NCBI GenBank assembly: GCA_964034945.1
Contig: OZ035962.1
Location: forward strand, 105,906,034 to 105,970,033
Length of the DNA stretch: 64,000 bases
Direction: 5' to 3'
Source of the DNA: Chrysopilus asiliformis
Lineage: Eukaryota; Arthropoda; Insecta; Diptera; Rhagionidae
Shown here: piece by piece, positions 35,601 to 50,600 of the stretch
Layout: the number at the start of each line of letters is the position of its first letter
Numbering within the stretch: position 1 is the stretch's first letter
The notes under the pieces: generated by a model
What the model was told of the DNA's origin: nothing
What the model saw: the letters and a program-made list of their open reading frames with translations, nothing else
The model's database searches: none
Translations under genes and position numbers: made by a program

Positions 35601-38600
35601 TTGTTTAATAGCAACAGTGAAAACTTTAATGGCAATATTTCCAATGCAAACAAATATAAATGTTTAGTCCTTTAAACTTACCTTTCGTTTGTGTTCTGGT
35701 TAGATCTGGCAGATATTTGCTATTACCTAACGCATTCATAGCAACAATAGAGAACAGATACATGGTGTTCATTCGTAATCCAGTAATTGTCAACTTGTGG
35801 GAGTTCGGCGTCCCGTCCTGATATTTGTAATGTTCACTGTTTGCTTCCCTAATTGATCGAAATATTCAGAACATGAACAAAAAAAAATCTTAGTTTGAAA
35901 GGATCTACTAACCTGTATCTGATACGATATGAAGCTTTCATGCCTCCATCAAATCCCGGAGTCCAACCCAGCGTCACGCTATCGTGCGTAACATTCAAAA
36001 CGTTTAAACTTAGTGGTGGTTCAGGTGGGGAAGTTATGTCCAGACGGATAGTTTCCTTAGTCTGCCCCAATTCATTGCGTGCAAGGCATTCATATTGTCC
36101 GTAATCAGCCGGTGCTACTCGCTCAATTATCAACGTTGATTCATATGTCAAGGAGTCTATCTGTTTTACTTCAACCCCATTTTTCCAAGTTTTATTGAAA
36201 TTTAAGTGCTGACCATTCCGTGTCCAAAAGAACTTTGGTTTAGGGGCGGCTTGCGCCCGACATGGCAATCGGCCCCGTTCCCCAGCACCACTAGCTGCTC
36301 GCAATAATGGCGGTGACTTATCGATTTCAGGTGCAACTGTATTTGCAGAGACAAAAGTCATGAATTTGCATATTAAAAGTGACTCTCAGATTAATAGGAG
36401 TGTGATTTTTTTTAAGGGTTTCCACATGTGAGTTTTACAAAATAAGAGGATTTAAAAACAAAATAATGGGGTTTTTAATTGAATAACTGTGTTTAATTTA
36501 GGGGTCGTCTATGAAATATGTTACGCTCATAGGGGGAGTGAGGGCATGCGATAATATAACGGTGGTACTAGCTAAAAAGCTCAACGCCGATTAGCGTGAC
36601 ATATTTTATTGACAGCCCCTTAATTCTGAATGGAAGATAATATGGTTTAAAAAAACGCCTCGGCTTGTGCCGTATGTTGGTTTGCTTTTGTCAAAGTTTT
36701 GAATGGCGACATGGCACGTAGATGGGTTCATGTTAAATTTATTATTTCAGATCTGAAATTGTGTTTGGTTTATACCAGTAGTCTCTACTTTCAAAAAACT
36801 TTGAAGTAATCAATTCTAATAGACCTCAATTGATATTTCTCTATCACATTAAAAATTTACCGCTCAAAAAGTCAATTTCGTAAATCAACAATGTCGTCTC
36901 GAACGCACATTTCAATTATAACCCTGGATAACTTCAACACGTTATCCAATTGTGTATGTCCGACATCAAAATGGACATTTCAAAAAGACCCGAATTTGTC
37001 ATGTGGAAACTCTTACCGAAATCACTCTTTATAACCTTAAGCTATTAAAGTATATAAAACTTACATTTGACAATAAGTAAAACGTCCCGACTGGTGGGAT
37101 TTGCTACACGATTATCTGCAACACATCGAAAATTTCCCACATCATCCCTTTGGGCATTTTTAATATGTAGAAATGATGTCCCATTTGTGAAAGTCTTTGT
37201 GGTTTTCCTCTTCATGTCGTATCCTAGACGTTCCCACTTGATGTGTTCCTCCGTCAAAGGTTTTCCCTCAACTGTACATGACAGCATTGCATCCTCACCC
37301 GGATTAACAATGATATTTTCCGATATCGATTTAATAGTTGTCCCATCTAAACACAATTAGACATTAATCAAGTTAAGAATTTCATGTCGGTATACTTGTG
37401 AGGGTAGGGTGAAAAGTTTCAGGCTTGATAAATGAAATCGATTTTTTCTATTGCCTTTCAATTTCTTTCAGCAGAAGACATGTTCAAAATTTCAGCTCAA
37501 CTGATCGAGAAGTTTTCGAGTTATATATTTTTTAAATGTTATCTCAATGTTATCTTTAAATGTTATCTCAGATTTTTTAGCGGTTATCATTTATTGTAAG
37601 GTCATATAATATGTAAACCGCTAACGTCACGGTTGACATCAATGGTGTTTGGAAAACGAGATCAACTTGTTTTTTTGAACTAAGTTCGTACAATTCGATC
37701 GATTGAGCTGAAATTTCGATCCATGTGCTATGAGGGAAGAAACCCAAATGCAAAAGGAAAATAGTGTCGAAAATCAGGTAGGTATTTTTTTTGCCAGAAC
37801 TGGAAACTTTCACCCCGTACTCTCATATTTTAGTAAAATGTTTTAGGTCTATTTTTCCAACAAATTATACCAAGTGGTCACAACACACAAATATCTAAAA
37901 TATTTACTTAATTGCATTTACTTACATTCAACTACAACAGTTATGTTAATAGTAGCGACTCCTTGGGAATTCATAGCTTCACAGGTGTAAATACCCGCAT
38001 CGTTTCGAGTCAGTTTCGTAATATTAAGGATCGGTCCTTCGGAAACAATCCTCTGTGGGCCACTAGATGATATCGACAAACCGTCTTTAGTCCATGAATA
38101 CGCTATTGATGTTGGATTGCCATTTGCCATCATAGCAACTTGCAAGGATTCTCCTTCGACGCCAACAGCCGTAGAAGATGGCGGTGGAACAAATTTTGGT
38201 GCAACTATAATTTGAAAATACATCATCAAATTGATAAATGATTTTTTATTATAAATATATGTGCATATAAAATTTTATCTATTAAAGAAAATTAATATAT
38301 GTATTTGTTTTTGAATTCGAAAAAAATTAAAGAAAGATTAAAAAAAAAAGATTTTCAGACAATTCGTCGTGCGGGGTTCAACGTGTGCGGCAGGCAACAT
38401 AGATTCAGAAATGAAGTTTTCCTAATAACTCCATTGCGGTAAACTTGTTATGCAAGAGTTTTCATCTGCTTTGTAAAAAATTAGCTTTCAATGCAATCTC
38501 TTTTGTAATAATCACAATCAAAAATTATAAGCATTCCTGCGTTTTTTTTTTTAAATTTCCAGGCACAAAAAATTCATTTGTATCAATTTTTCAGAAAAAG

Positions 38601-41600
38601 AAAAGGAGCGCTACGCACAGGTTTTCCTTAAGGCGATACTTTGTTTCTGCATAATCCTTTCATTTTTTTTTTGACAAAATCTTTTTAGAGAAAAAATAGA
38701 AACCTTGCCTGTGTTTTCCGTTCTCGGTTCGGAACTTTTCACTCTATCCTCGAATTTACTTTTGTTAAGTAAATCACTCTCTTAGATTTATACTAAAATT
38801 AACAGAATTGCATTACTCTGCAAAAGTAGTTCTTCAATAATTTTTGGTGCAGAACATTTTATTAAAAAAAAATTTACCATAAAATAAAAATAATTTGGCA
38901 GTGCGCCAAATACCCTATCATATCATTTGATGTTTGCCTTAACGAATCTAAATTTCAAAAAGTTACATAAGCCATATTAGTATTATGATGCCAAAGAAAT
39001 AAGAACGCTGCTATATATTTCAAAGTTGCCTTTGCTTGTCAAATGATTTTGGCCTGTTATACGCTTTTCTATTATTATGTATGCACCAAGCTCAAGCAGA
39101 AAAACTTTTTACATTATTCCAAATATCGCACAACTGGACAAAGAAGATGAGCTTAAAAAAAGTAGTTGCAGCATATCCTAAGGCGAAGTACTTAATAAAA
39201 AAAAACCACAAACTACAGACGAATTCTGACTTGGTAGTTGTTTTATTGTGATCTAGTGTTTGCGACACTGGGACTTAAATAAAAAAAATACTATACGTAT
39301 AGCCTATACAGGTTTTTCCCTTCGCATCAAGTCAGATCATTTCTTATTTCACAGAAATGTCGCTTTAAGCGAATAAAAGTATATTTTTTTTCGGACAGGT
39401 GCTTTTCAAAAAAAAAAAACACAAAATAATATACATACTTTCCAGGTACATTGGAGTTTTAAAGCAAATGAAAACTGTGCTGATTATACTTTTTAAATGT
39501 GGTGTTTGGTTAATGGGAACAGGTATGAAATATGACAAGTTGCTGATTTCATAACAAAATTTAAAAAAAAAACAAATCTTGAATTTAGACCAAGAAGTGG
39601 AATTTGGTTGAAGTTAAAAACGGAATATCAGAGATAACTTTTTTAGTTGAAATTCAAAACAGTTTCCCATTAGGAAAAAATTAAGATATTGCATGAAACA
39701 TCTGACATACTGCAGCCAGCATAAATCTTTTTTTTTAAAGCACAATGGATATAAGTTGCAGAATAGGACCGCAGTGCAGAAAGCGCCTTGACATATTTTA
39801 TTAGAATGTATAGCGAAAAAGCTCCTATCTCCTTTGTAAGCAATACTTTGTAAGCGAAGCTCTTCAATATGACAAAAGGAAAAGTAGAAATTTTGATACA
39901 TAAATTTATTGAAAAATTCAATTTGTTTACTACTTGATACTTACATAGAACTTCTAGGCTAATAGCTTCATGGACACTTCTTTGAAGTGCCTCGTTGGTA
40001 CTTTGGCAAGTATAGACAATTCCATTCATATCTTGTGTGATGTTAATCTTCAATTCTAAGGCAGATACAGTGCCACCCCATAAACCAGGCTTTGATGAAT
40101 TATTGATTCCTAAATGATATTCAATTGTTTATAAAGAAATTAATAGAAAACTTCGCAAGTAATATTCGCAAGTCGCAAAGTGGCCATCACACCTTAAATC
40201 GTTACCAATTTTGTGACTTTTATAGATCGCGGCGACCACTCTGTGACCTCATTTTTCATAAGGGCTTAAATAACTTACCATTAACTGGGATGCCATCCTT
40301 CCACCAGGACACTTTTGACGGTGGATTACTCGAACTTGAATCGCATATTAAAGTAGTTTCGACGCCAGGTTTCAATTCCTCTGGTTCGACACGGATTTTT
40401 ACAGTTTCAGGTGCGACTGTAATTCAAAACGTAATTTTAGCCAATTTGTCTACCTTGAATTGAAACAGCAAATGACTTACAATGAACACTTAATGTTGTC
40501 GATTCAAATAATGGAATTTCGGTGGCGCTATTTTGTGCCTCACAGCGATATTGAGCTTGGTTATCGGTGACATTTGCCAAAATTGTTAACTCCGCCGACA
40601 CCGATTTGTCACCGGTTTTTACCACCGAATTTATCTAAAAATACAAAATGGTTATGTGGAAATATTATTTAGGGCTTTGCCATAAAACATGTCATGCCAT
40701 TTAGACGGGAGAACGAAGTGTGAGAATAGTAAGAAATTCGATTAAAAAAATCTGGTGGTTTTCCAAAAACGCTAAAACTAGCATGACGTGTGTTACGAAT
40801 AGAATTTAATTTAAATAAATATATTTTTAATTACCTTCTTATCATTTTTATACCATGTAAGTGTGGCCAATGGATTTCCACCCGATGAAACACACAATAA
40901 TTTTTGCACTGATCCAGCGGGAATGATCGATCCCTCCACATATCCAGTTATAAGTGGTGGTGAGGGTGGGTCTGCAGAAAAAAAAGTAATTAAAAAGTTG
41001 TCGGCAATTTTGACTTTTGAGTAAAATTTTTAAAGTTTTGACATTAGGTTCGTGATTAATGACCTCTGAAAGCCCTTAACCTTTAGACTACCGGCGTTTT
41101 GTCATTAATATCATAGGTTTTTGTTTTGAATATTTGTTATATATTTGGAATCTATATATAGCGTGGAGTCGCCGAGATTGTAGGTGGCCAAGTTCGGAGC
41201 CACTAGGGAAGTGTGAAACTTAAATGAAAATTTGGATGAGAAAAAGTTGAAAAGCAGGCTCTCTATAGGCTTTTTTCCTAATAAGTTTGGATTCTCTATT
41301 TATTAAAAACCGTAGAAATAAATCTTATGTTGCGACATTCATTGTCGGCGAGTGTTTAAAACCAATAACGGAAATGAAAAACGCGTGAAAACGGCTGGCT
41401 GCCACAGCATGATTTATTGAATTTATTAGTATTATCGATGACATCGCGGCACGTTGGTGGGTCTATGTTGTCTAATTGTCTTCTTCATTGGACGCACTGT
41501 ATCAGGTGCGTTTCTCTATAATAAACTTTTTTACTAATTGTTTACGAATTTCTAGTCTATCACTTGACATCGAAATTGACGTTTAGAAAATACTCAAAGT

Positions 41601-44600
41601 TTTCATTTGGAAACTCTGCCTGGATCACACATTATTGCAAGCCTAATTTCAACAAAAAAAAAGCGCTAATTGGCTTGAAATTTCGTCAGAAAAGTAATTC
41701 ATGTTGAATAAAGTTTCACTTGATGAAATAAACGTTTTTCATTTCAGAATACGTTACTAAATTATAAAGAAAGCTTGATACGTTAATTGCTTTTGGCAAA
41801 GAGATTTAAATACACGTGTTACAAATGGTTTTTATACGTGTTAATCTCAAGTGAAGAAAAACTCCAAAACTGTCATTTCAATCTCCTTAAACAAATCAAC
41901 ACTTTTGCCATGGCATTTTTTATCCATACTTACGTTATACTTTTTATCTACTTTTTACAAGAAAAATCTTTTATACCGTAAGCTAACAAAATTTCAAAAC
42001 ACAAGCTTCTACAGATACGAAAAGAAAGTATCTCGTCTCGATCGTCCTTGCTCAAATTTTCTTCGTCCTACAGCGTTACGCCGTAGTTTACTTGTTCCAT
42101 CATGCATACAGGAGTAAAGACAACATGATAGCATTTAATAAAGGAAATAACTAGAAGGTATCTCGGCATATCCGTACACAGCATAGAGAAGCGATTTCAT
42201 ATTTTCTTCTTGCTTTCTAATTTTCTTCCTTATTTTACATTTCCATGCATATAAAAGGTGTATAACATATTGTTGTAAGAAATTTTTCTTAGAAAGTATA
42301 TGTGTATTCGGGGAGATATACAAACAAATGTAGGTACTTATAAAATGTTTTTCTTATTTTTCACAGTGGTTAATTTTTTTCTGTATATTCCAAATAACGC
42401 AATTTCTTAATTTAATGCTGGTTACTTATCGTATTTTTTTCTAATTTCTCATCCTATTTTTCGTACACAAAATTCAGTTTCATACGAAATTAATTACAAT
42501 ATATGCATTAACCGAACATAGAGACTTTATAAATAAACCGTAGGGTACTTTTATTTACAATATAGCCTTTTAAGTAAAATTAAGTAAAGTTTTTTGAAAA
42601 ATGAAATCTATTTAAGCACGCAATAATCTTTATCAGACGGATGGCTACATCTCGACAAGGATTTTTGATGTATAGCACGTATCTGCCACTATGTTTCATA
42701 CACCAAAAATGTTAATTGGATTATTACGGGAAAAATATATAAAAAATATATGATGTCTTTTTCTCTGAAAGAGATTAGGCAAAATTTCAGCTGAATCGGT
42801 TGAGTGATATTTCAGTTACTATGGACTTCGCGCTCTAACCCCGGTTGTTAATGATGATTGTTAATGATCTCATGGTTACAAGTTATCAGGGATAGGACGG
42901 GGAACCTAGGGTCAACTCATGACCTAAAACACAATGCTTGATGCCAGTAAGCTCGACTGAAAGTTTCATCCTAATCGGCTCAGTTGTTCTCAAGTTAGGA
43001 ATAAAAAAGAAAAATAGAAAGGAATACAGATAAATCGAGAAAACTCGTAAGAAAGAAGATTAACATTGGGGTGACCTATGGTCTTAAATCCGCTAATGTT
43101 ATTAAGCTTCCCTAAATGTTTCACCCAAATTGATTTTTCTAATTAGGGTCAAGGGGGGTTATTGTAAACGATTTTCACTTTTTGGATATTTTTTCAACTT
43201 TGTAATGGTTTTTTTTTAATTAAATCACTAACAGCGGAGTTTTGATATATTATGTTAAAATTTGTTGTCTATTTATTGCCCATTCCATGTGATTTCAAAA
43301 TTATAGGTCCTTAATTTTTTACAAAATTGGATGTTTACTATTACCCCTATATTTTTTTCAAATTTTTGAAAAATGGGGTAAAGGTAAACACCTTTTTTTT
43401 ATCCTTTTTTTTCTATACGTATCTGCGTAAAATTTCAAGTCTCTAGCTCAACCCGTGCGCCCGCAACCCGCGCCACAGACACACGGACGGACGGACATGC
43501 AGAAGTTAATTTTTTTTTGTCATTCTAAACATACTGGTATAATTCATTTTTGTGTGTGATGACAGGATCTTGGCGTTACAAACAGTAAGGCAAAGTTAAT
43601 ATACCCTTTGGTTTCACCATACGGGTATGAAAAGGATGATTACATTTGCCAGAAATTGTTTACATTAACCCCATTATATTGTTTACATTTGGACATGAGG
43701 TTACAAATGAGGGGGTAAATGTAAACAGACAATAATTTTTTACAGTTTGTTTATAGCCAACAATTAACATATATAACCTATCTCAAGCAACTATATTGTT
43801 CGTATATTAAGCTAAAACATACATACTTTCTTTTAAAAATCACTTCAAAAACTAATTCTTTTCACTCTTAGAAAAACTGAGATCACACTAAAAAGAAGCA
43901 CTTTTTTTGACAGCTCATACACAACGAACCCTCTCTTAGATCTATTGCGCCACGTGTCCGCAGTGAGACAAAATATCAATTTCCAATATATTGTCTAGAT
44001 AAGCTAAGAAGGAATAGCAGTTTGGGGACAACCAATAGTGTTTACAATTACCCCTGTTTACATTTACCCACTTTGACCCTATAGGCGAACAAACAGAAAA
44101 GCAGAAGGTAATAAGAGGAGCTTTGGGTTGACCCTAAAACCAGCATATTAACGATATTAACACATTGGCTACCAGACAAAAAACGCTTAATCCGCTAGTA
44201 TACACTGGGAAAAAACGCAAAAATCATTTCTGTACTTTGTGAGTCACCGGTGACTCAAACTCTTATTTCACTTTTGCACACTGTGAGGCATAGGTGAACA
44301 TCGAAACTATAGGAATGTATAGTAAGCTCAATTTAACGACTGCACTCAACCATGGAACTTGAGAAACTGACGGTAATGACAATAGTGTGTGTACACCGGT
44401 GACTCACATGGTAGCCAACGCGTTAAGCTCCACTGAAAATTTTATTCAAATCGGTGCAGTGGTTCTCGAGTTTTACGCGAATATAATAGATTCTTAAACC
44501 ATGAAACCGGGATTGTGCAGAAATTTATGTTTTCGGAGGAAGGTCTCCAGAGGGAACACACCGAGGTAATCAGAAAACGTGTTTCCCCATGCCAGTCCCG

Positions 44601-47600
44601 AAACATTCCACTTCATCCTCACAATTTAATTGTTTCAAATTAATTAGAATTTTCTTTTCACCTTAGCATCAACTGTTTACACGATTTCCACACTTGGTTT
44701 ATTTTTTTGAGATCAGAATAAGCACGTTATCTTATCTTACAGCTATTAGATCTTCACCGCAAAGTAATTTACCAGTAACCGGTTTCACTGTAGTAAAAGA
44801 AAATCCTCTAATCTTCCCGAGAAACGAAATGTCTCATTATACCATGACATAAAGGAAAACTTTACTGTGTTCCATTTATAATAATGCGTCATAAGTTCCA
44901 GTTATATGAAAAAACCCTCTAGTAAAGAGTTACACTTTCACACATAAGGAATCTAATGGTTTGCATAATTTGTGCTTGTTTAACTTTAAGTTAAAATAAC
45001 AAATTGTCGACAATGATGACAATAACAATAACCATATATTTAATAAGGTTTTACGTAATTGTGACGTCTCTAATTTTTTCTTCTTGAAACGCGAGATTAT
45101 TTTCAACTAGATAGGTGTTCCGCTCTTGTAACGTTGAACTGTGACATTTGAATAATTTTGGGAGGAAAATAATTTGGAGACAGCTTTTATGAAATAATCA
45201 GTGGAAAGGATATTTTAACATATATGTTTGGTTTAAACCAAATTTGGTACCCACGGCTGCTGATTTGCTGTAAACCAAATTTTTGTACCCACGGCTGCTG
45301 ATTTTGGTAGCCAGTGAACGTATTAAAATGTTGCACCATGTAATAATTTTAAACATACGACTACATAAGACAAACAGTAACTGTCATAGTAGCAAAAATA
45401 GCTATTTTAAAAGTGCCTTCGTAAAATGACATTCTCAAAGATTCTAATTTTGAAAGAAGTCAAAGTTGAAAGAAGTCAATAAAAATTCACACCAATATAA
45501 CGTGTTTAATTACACCCTGTAACACATTAATTAAAGTTATTCAAGTTTGAATGAATTTGCCGACAATATAACCCTCAACGTCAATGAAAATAATTTAAAA
45601 AGAAATGATGGTGTAATGCGGTTTTATGAACTCCCGTCAAAATCCGAGGATAATAAATTTCTCATTGAGAGTCTTTCAATCGTTTCTAGCGAAATAAGGA
45701 AGAAATTTAACCTTTCTCTGTTTCTGAATTCTCCTTGACAACAGACTATATTTTGTGTATGTCTATTTACGTGTTAAAAAGAAATGCTAAGATGCTATGG
45801 TAATTCCATCAATGCGATTAAAAAAATATAATAATGTAATACGTAAGGTTAATTCAGTTTTTTTTTAAATATTTTCGTTTTGAATTCGAGAATGGAATTT
45901 GAAACTTTATTTCAGGAAAAATTAAGAAAATAAGAGGAGCCCCGAGGAGTCATTTTTTGAAATAGTGACCATACTTTTAATCAATACAATCTGGCAAAAA
46001 TATGTCTTAATTTTTCTTCAGTTTTGTTTTGATCGTTTTTTTTGGTACATTTCTTCCACAGAAGTTATAGCTAGTAAGCGGTTTTCTATAAAATACGTCA
46101 CGCAAATTTTTGTTTTTATTCCTTGCACTTTGTCGCACTTTTTATGTATAGTATGTTTAACACCCGACATGCTTAACACATTGACTGCCATGGCTATCAT
46201 TTTTAATAGCCAGTGAAAAATGGCACAAGTTTCATTAGGGGTCCAAGCTATAATTTTCGATAGCCAGACTTACATTTTCGATAGCCAGACTTACATTTTC
46301 GATAGCCAGACTTACATTTTCGATAGCCAGGCATTTCCTTTAATTATTTGAAAAATCGGTTCGGCAGTCAACGTGTTAACACCGGTAGTATGATGATGAT
46401 GTTAACCCTTTGTTGCATAGTGTCGTTGTACAACAACACCTTTTCTAATTCAGTTTTTTAATATTATAACATATATTTCATGCACTTATATTGACTAAAT
46501 TTATTTCGTAAGTATCCTTAGGACATCAATTGTTATGAAAAAAAAGTAATATGCACTTTTTTTATAATTACTACATTTTATAAATAAATAAAGAGCAAAA
46601 AAGTAGGTATTTTGCAGATTAAATGTAACTGTGGCAAATCTATTACAGTTAAAAAATCGGTAATCAGCTTTATAAAGGTTTTTGGGATCGCTGATTATAA
46701 ATCTGAAGTCAAAAATTCAAAATGGCGGTCAAAAAAGATAAAATTACGTACTAGTTTTCAACGTAATCTAATGAATTTTATCTTTTTTTACCGCCATATT
46801 GGATCCGCCATTTTGAATTTTGAAGTTTTGACTTCAGATTCGTAATTAGCGACCCCAAAAACCCTCGGATACCAAAAACCGTGATAATTAATTCCATAGA
46901 AAAATGTATGCATGAAAAAACATTTAAACATGTTAAACATGAAGGGTTAAACATGTGACGTATTTTATTTACAGCAAGACAGTAAAGGCGACACATCGCA
47001 TTTTGAGCAAAATATTGGTCGCGGTTTACTGGTTTCAAACTTAAAAGTCGTTTTAGTTGCTCTGATATTGGCAAGAGATACGTTTTCATTAATCAGTAAC
47101 CACTATAACAATTTCTGAATCTTGTCACGGGCCAACTAAAATCTGTAATTAACACTAGATTGCCCAAGCAAGTCATTTTGACTGCTTTTTAATTTCAATC
47201 AGAAAAACAATTATGTATATAATGACACAATTTGTTAGAATTTTGTGACTTTTTGTACAACATATAAATGCGTTTATTAATAATTGTAGTTACCTCCCCC
47301 CTCCTTCATTTCCGGTATATATATATGTGTTATACCTATATTGCCAAAAGCAGTCATTTTGACTGCTTGACTTCCTTGGGCAATCTAGTGTTAAAAAAAC
47401 TTTTGACCAACATTATGACAACTTTATGCTGCACAATAAACAAAACGCATTGAAAAATCGTCCTTTTATAACAAATAAATTTGAATATTGTTATTGATTT
47501 ATCTCTAGATATACTTGTACATATTCATGAAACATAAATAGCATAAATTATTCATAATGGCGTCAATGCCTGGGTGGTTTCGTTTAAGATAAGAAAAAGT

Positions 47601-50600
47601 ATTTTAATTTACGAGTATGTTGGAATCAGTTATTAATTATGCATTTTACTTAGAAATTTTCATAATAAGATTTTTGTGTTGATTTTTGTTTTAACAAATA
47701 CAAATAGATTTAATTATAACTTGTTTACACTTACAAAGTATGTTAATAGTGTGGGTTGAAACAATATTTTCAGTCAATTGCATGTTAATTCCATGGCAAA
47801 TCACGACCAGTGATTGCTTTTTTGGCTCGACAATTGCAGTTATGTTGGACGATGTTATCCAGCCTCCTGTAAAATAGTCATAAACGAGGAAAAAAAACAA
47901 CATTAAAAACTTGTACACTTCATTATAAATAGATACAACATTTCAGGAAAAGTCTATTAGGGCTATTTCAATTTAAAAAATAAAACTATGTCTAAAATGT
48001 TTCAATCCTTTTTTCGCTTTGAGTGCGAGAGTCACTTCTGTTGGTAGGAAAAACGCAAGAAATTGCTATGGTATATACAGACAGACTAACCGATGAAACA
48101 TAAAAACGAATATGTCGAGAGTCTGAAAAATTTTATGCATACCTTCAGGACTGACGACAGTTCTTGATGTGGCGTTTCTAATTTGACGGCCTCCTACCAT
48201 CCATTTAATTTCAGCTGGAGGATTTGATGGAGCTGTTGTACATGTTAGTGGCACAGGGCCACCAACCCTGGCCTCTGAAGGTCCTGTTATAGATACATGA
48301 GTCGGAGCAACTGCGAAAAAAAAGCAGAATATAAATAAAAAAATAACAAGAAAAAACGATAAAAAAAAACGTATTTCCCACAGTTTAACGTGAAAAAATA
48401 CATATATGAAGAGTATAAATTCTGCTCTTTCGTCTCCACCTTTGTAGCCATCCGTGAATCTGAACTTTCTGGGCACCTTCAATACCGGCTAACAGAATTC
48501 AGGCTACAGAGGGATCCAGAAGGCGCAAATGCACACAACCACACATATGGGGGGTAGATAACATGAGTTGGAAAAGCATTGGCTCGTCGTCTCTAACCTT
48601 ACCTATCCCCTACAATACCTGCTGCCTGTGATACCTGTATATTCTATTTACGAAAAACACCCCGACGAATGCTCCTTCCAATAAATAAATAAGCAGATGA
48701 AATGACATAAACGGGTGGCAATAAATTTTTTATGTTGTACGAATTTCACTTTAAGGTAAAAACATAGCGAGCTGGAATGCGATATAGCCTATACGTTGTA
48801 CAAATATTTCTATATCCACCAACCCCCGGACTGGCAATATATACCGATATCAATCCGAGTATAGTGATATCTACGTGGTGATGTTTTGTAGCCAAGCACT
48901 TTGCTCTATTCGGCTCATATAAACGAATGAATTGGATAAGGATACGTTTGCGCTGTGAGTGAGTTTGAAGTATCAAAAAAGGAGACTCATCAAGGCAAAA
49001 TGTGAAAAGGAATGGGAAATTTTTACCGTCACGCCGCGCCACGCCGTATACCGAGCGCAGGAGAGATCACAGAAACAGTCTGGACGGGTTGGTAATGTGA
49101 GCCTTGAATTACGAAAGTGATGTGCGTTGTCGTTCAATTACACTTCCGAGTCCCAATGGGAATATGCGTATGAAGGAAATGGTAATGTGACTTAGCGTCA
49201 CTATATCGGTAGAAAATTATCTTATCCATGGGACCTTTAATGGAAAAATAAATGCATGTAACAACATCCCTTCAAGCTTTAATGGAAAACTTTTCGTATT
49301 CGTATACAAACTAATAATGGTATTAACCAAATCAAAACAACACATTGAATCCGACGTTTCATGGTGGTAGAAATTAGGCATATAGGTACCGATAATTTGA
49401 AATTACAATGTGTGTTTTAGAAGATAAACCAATCAGTTTCAATCTTCAATTCAAGTTGGGCAAAACTTTTACAAATTGGAAGAAAATTTAAAAAAATATT
49501 TCAAGTTTATTTTTACTAAATACCATAGTTTTTCATAAACAATGTATTTAGAATGATGAAAATGTTTAATTTATTTACGTCTTTTCGATCACTCGTCAAT
49601 TTTTATCAAAAATATAACTCTCGAAGGAACTAAGCTAGACTTAAAATTTTCAACAGAACGATTTTTTTTGGTGAATCAAAGTTTTGAATCAAACAGAACA
49701 AAAATATTGCTAGTAATTTTCTAAAAAAAAATATGCAAAGAAAAAGTGTTTAGAATACGATTTTACATAACTTTGTCATACATAAGAATCCAATTGAAAT
49801 AAGTTAAGCCTGATTTCATTCGATAGCATTTTCCTAATTTCTAGTTATTCCACCCTAAAAATCAAAATCCTTACTACCATTTTTTATGAAAACTCGATGA
49901 AAATTTAGGGTTTTTTTACTAGGTCCTGGTTAGATATAAATTGCGTCTTGTTCATAACCTGCCATTGCAAATGACAGATTTTAAAATACCCTTCCCAAGA
50001 TTTGACTGATTTTAATGCTCGAAATTTTCCGTATTTGGAAAACTCTCCATACTTTTCACAGTTATTCGATGACTACATATATCAATAAAATCATGATTGC
50101 AGAACTTACATAAAACAGTCAGATCGATTTCGGCTTTCAATGGAGTTTGTGACATTATGTTGCTTGCTTCGCATCTAAATCTCGCCTTATTGTCATTCGC
50201 CTCGGCTGTGAATGTGTAGACGTTTTCGGAAAGTCGGCCAGCGGTTCTGAAAAATACAAATAAAAAATTAAATCCGAATAATACTGATTATTTGCACAAG
50301 AAAATTATTTGAAAATGCATAGACGTTTCACTTGGAAAATGTGTTTATCCTGTCAAATGTGTTTAACGGAAATCTATGGAAATGGGACTTTCAGTAAGAA
50401 AAAAACGGTAGACCCGAAGCGGCTATAAGAAAACAATATCAAAAACTTTTTTAGAGACACAAAACAAGGTCTGCCTATCTATGATTTCGAAATTTTATAC
50501 CAGTATTCATTTTCCCTCTTTTTTTCTTTTCTTTTAACAACACTTTATTTTATATTCTTTTCTCCTTTCATCTTGTTTTTATTATCCCCTAAACTCCTTT

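Larger units (their letters stand above)
40972..47734 (-). other. sns: 6.8 kb sns intron with many elements
   Basis: The longest intron of the ectodomain. In order on the plus strand it holds a TAGGGTCAA element with a nested (GACR)n fragment, a piggyBac-like MITE, a 36-bp duplication, a second TTAA MITE with 21-bp repeats, a long-hairpin element and a third TTAA MITE. Positions 41000-43140 hold only weak RTE-like phrases (for example GCTGAATCGGTTGAGTGATA near 42792). Confidence 0.6.

Noticed and set aside
46402..46953. TTAACCCTTTGTTGC (46402) and GAAGGGTTAA (46941) as ends of another TTAA MITE
   Set aside because: Beyond the first few bases the two ends do not match, and the long-hairpin element lies between them.
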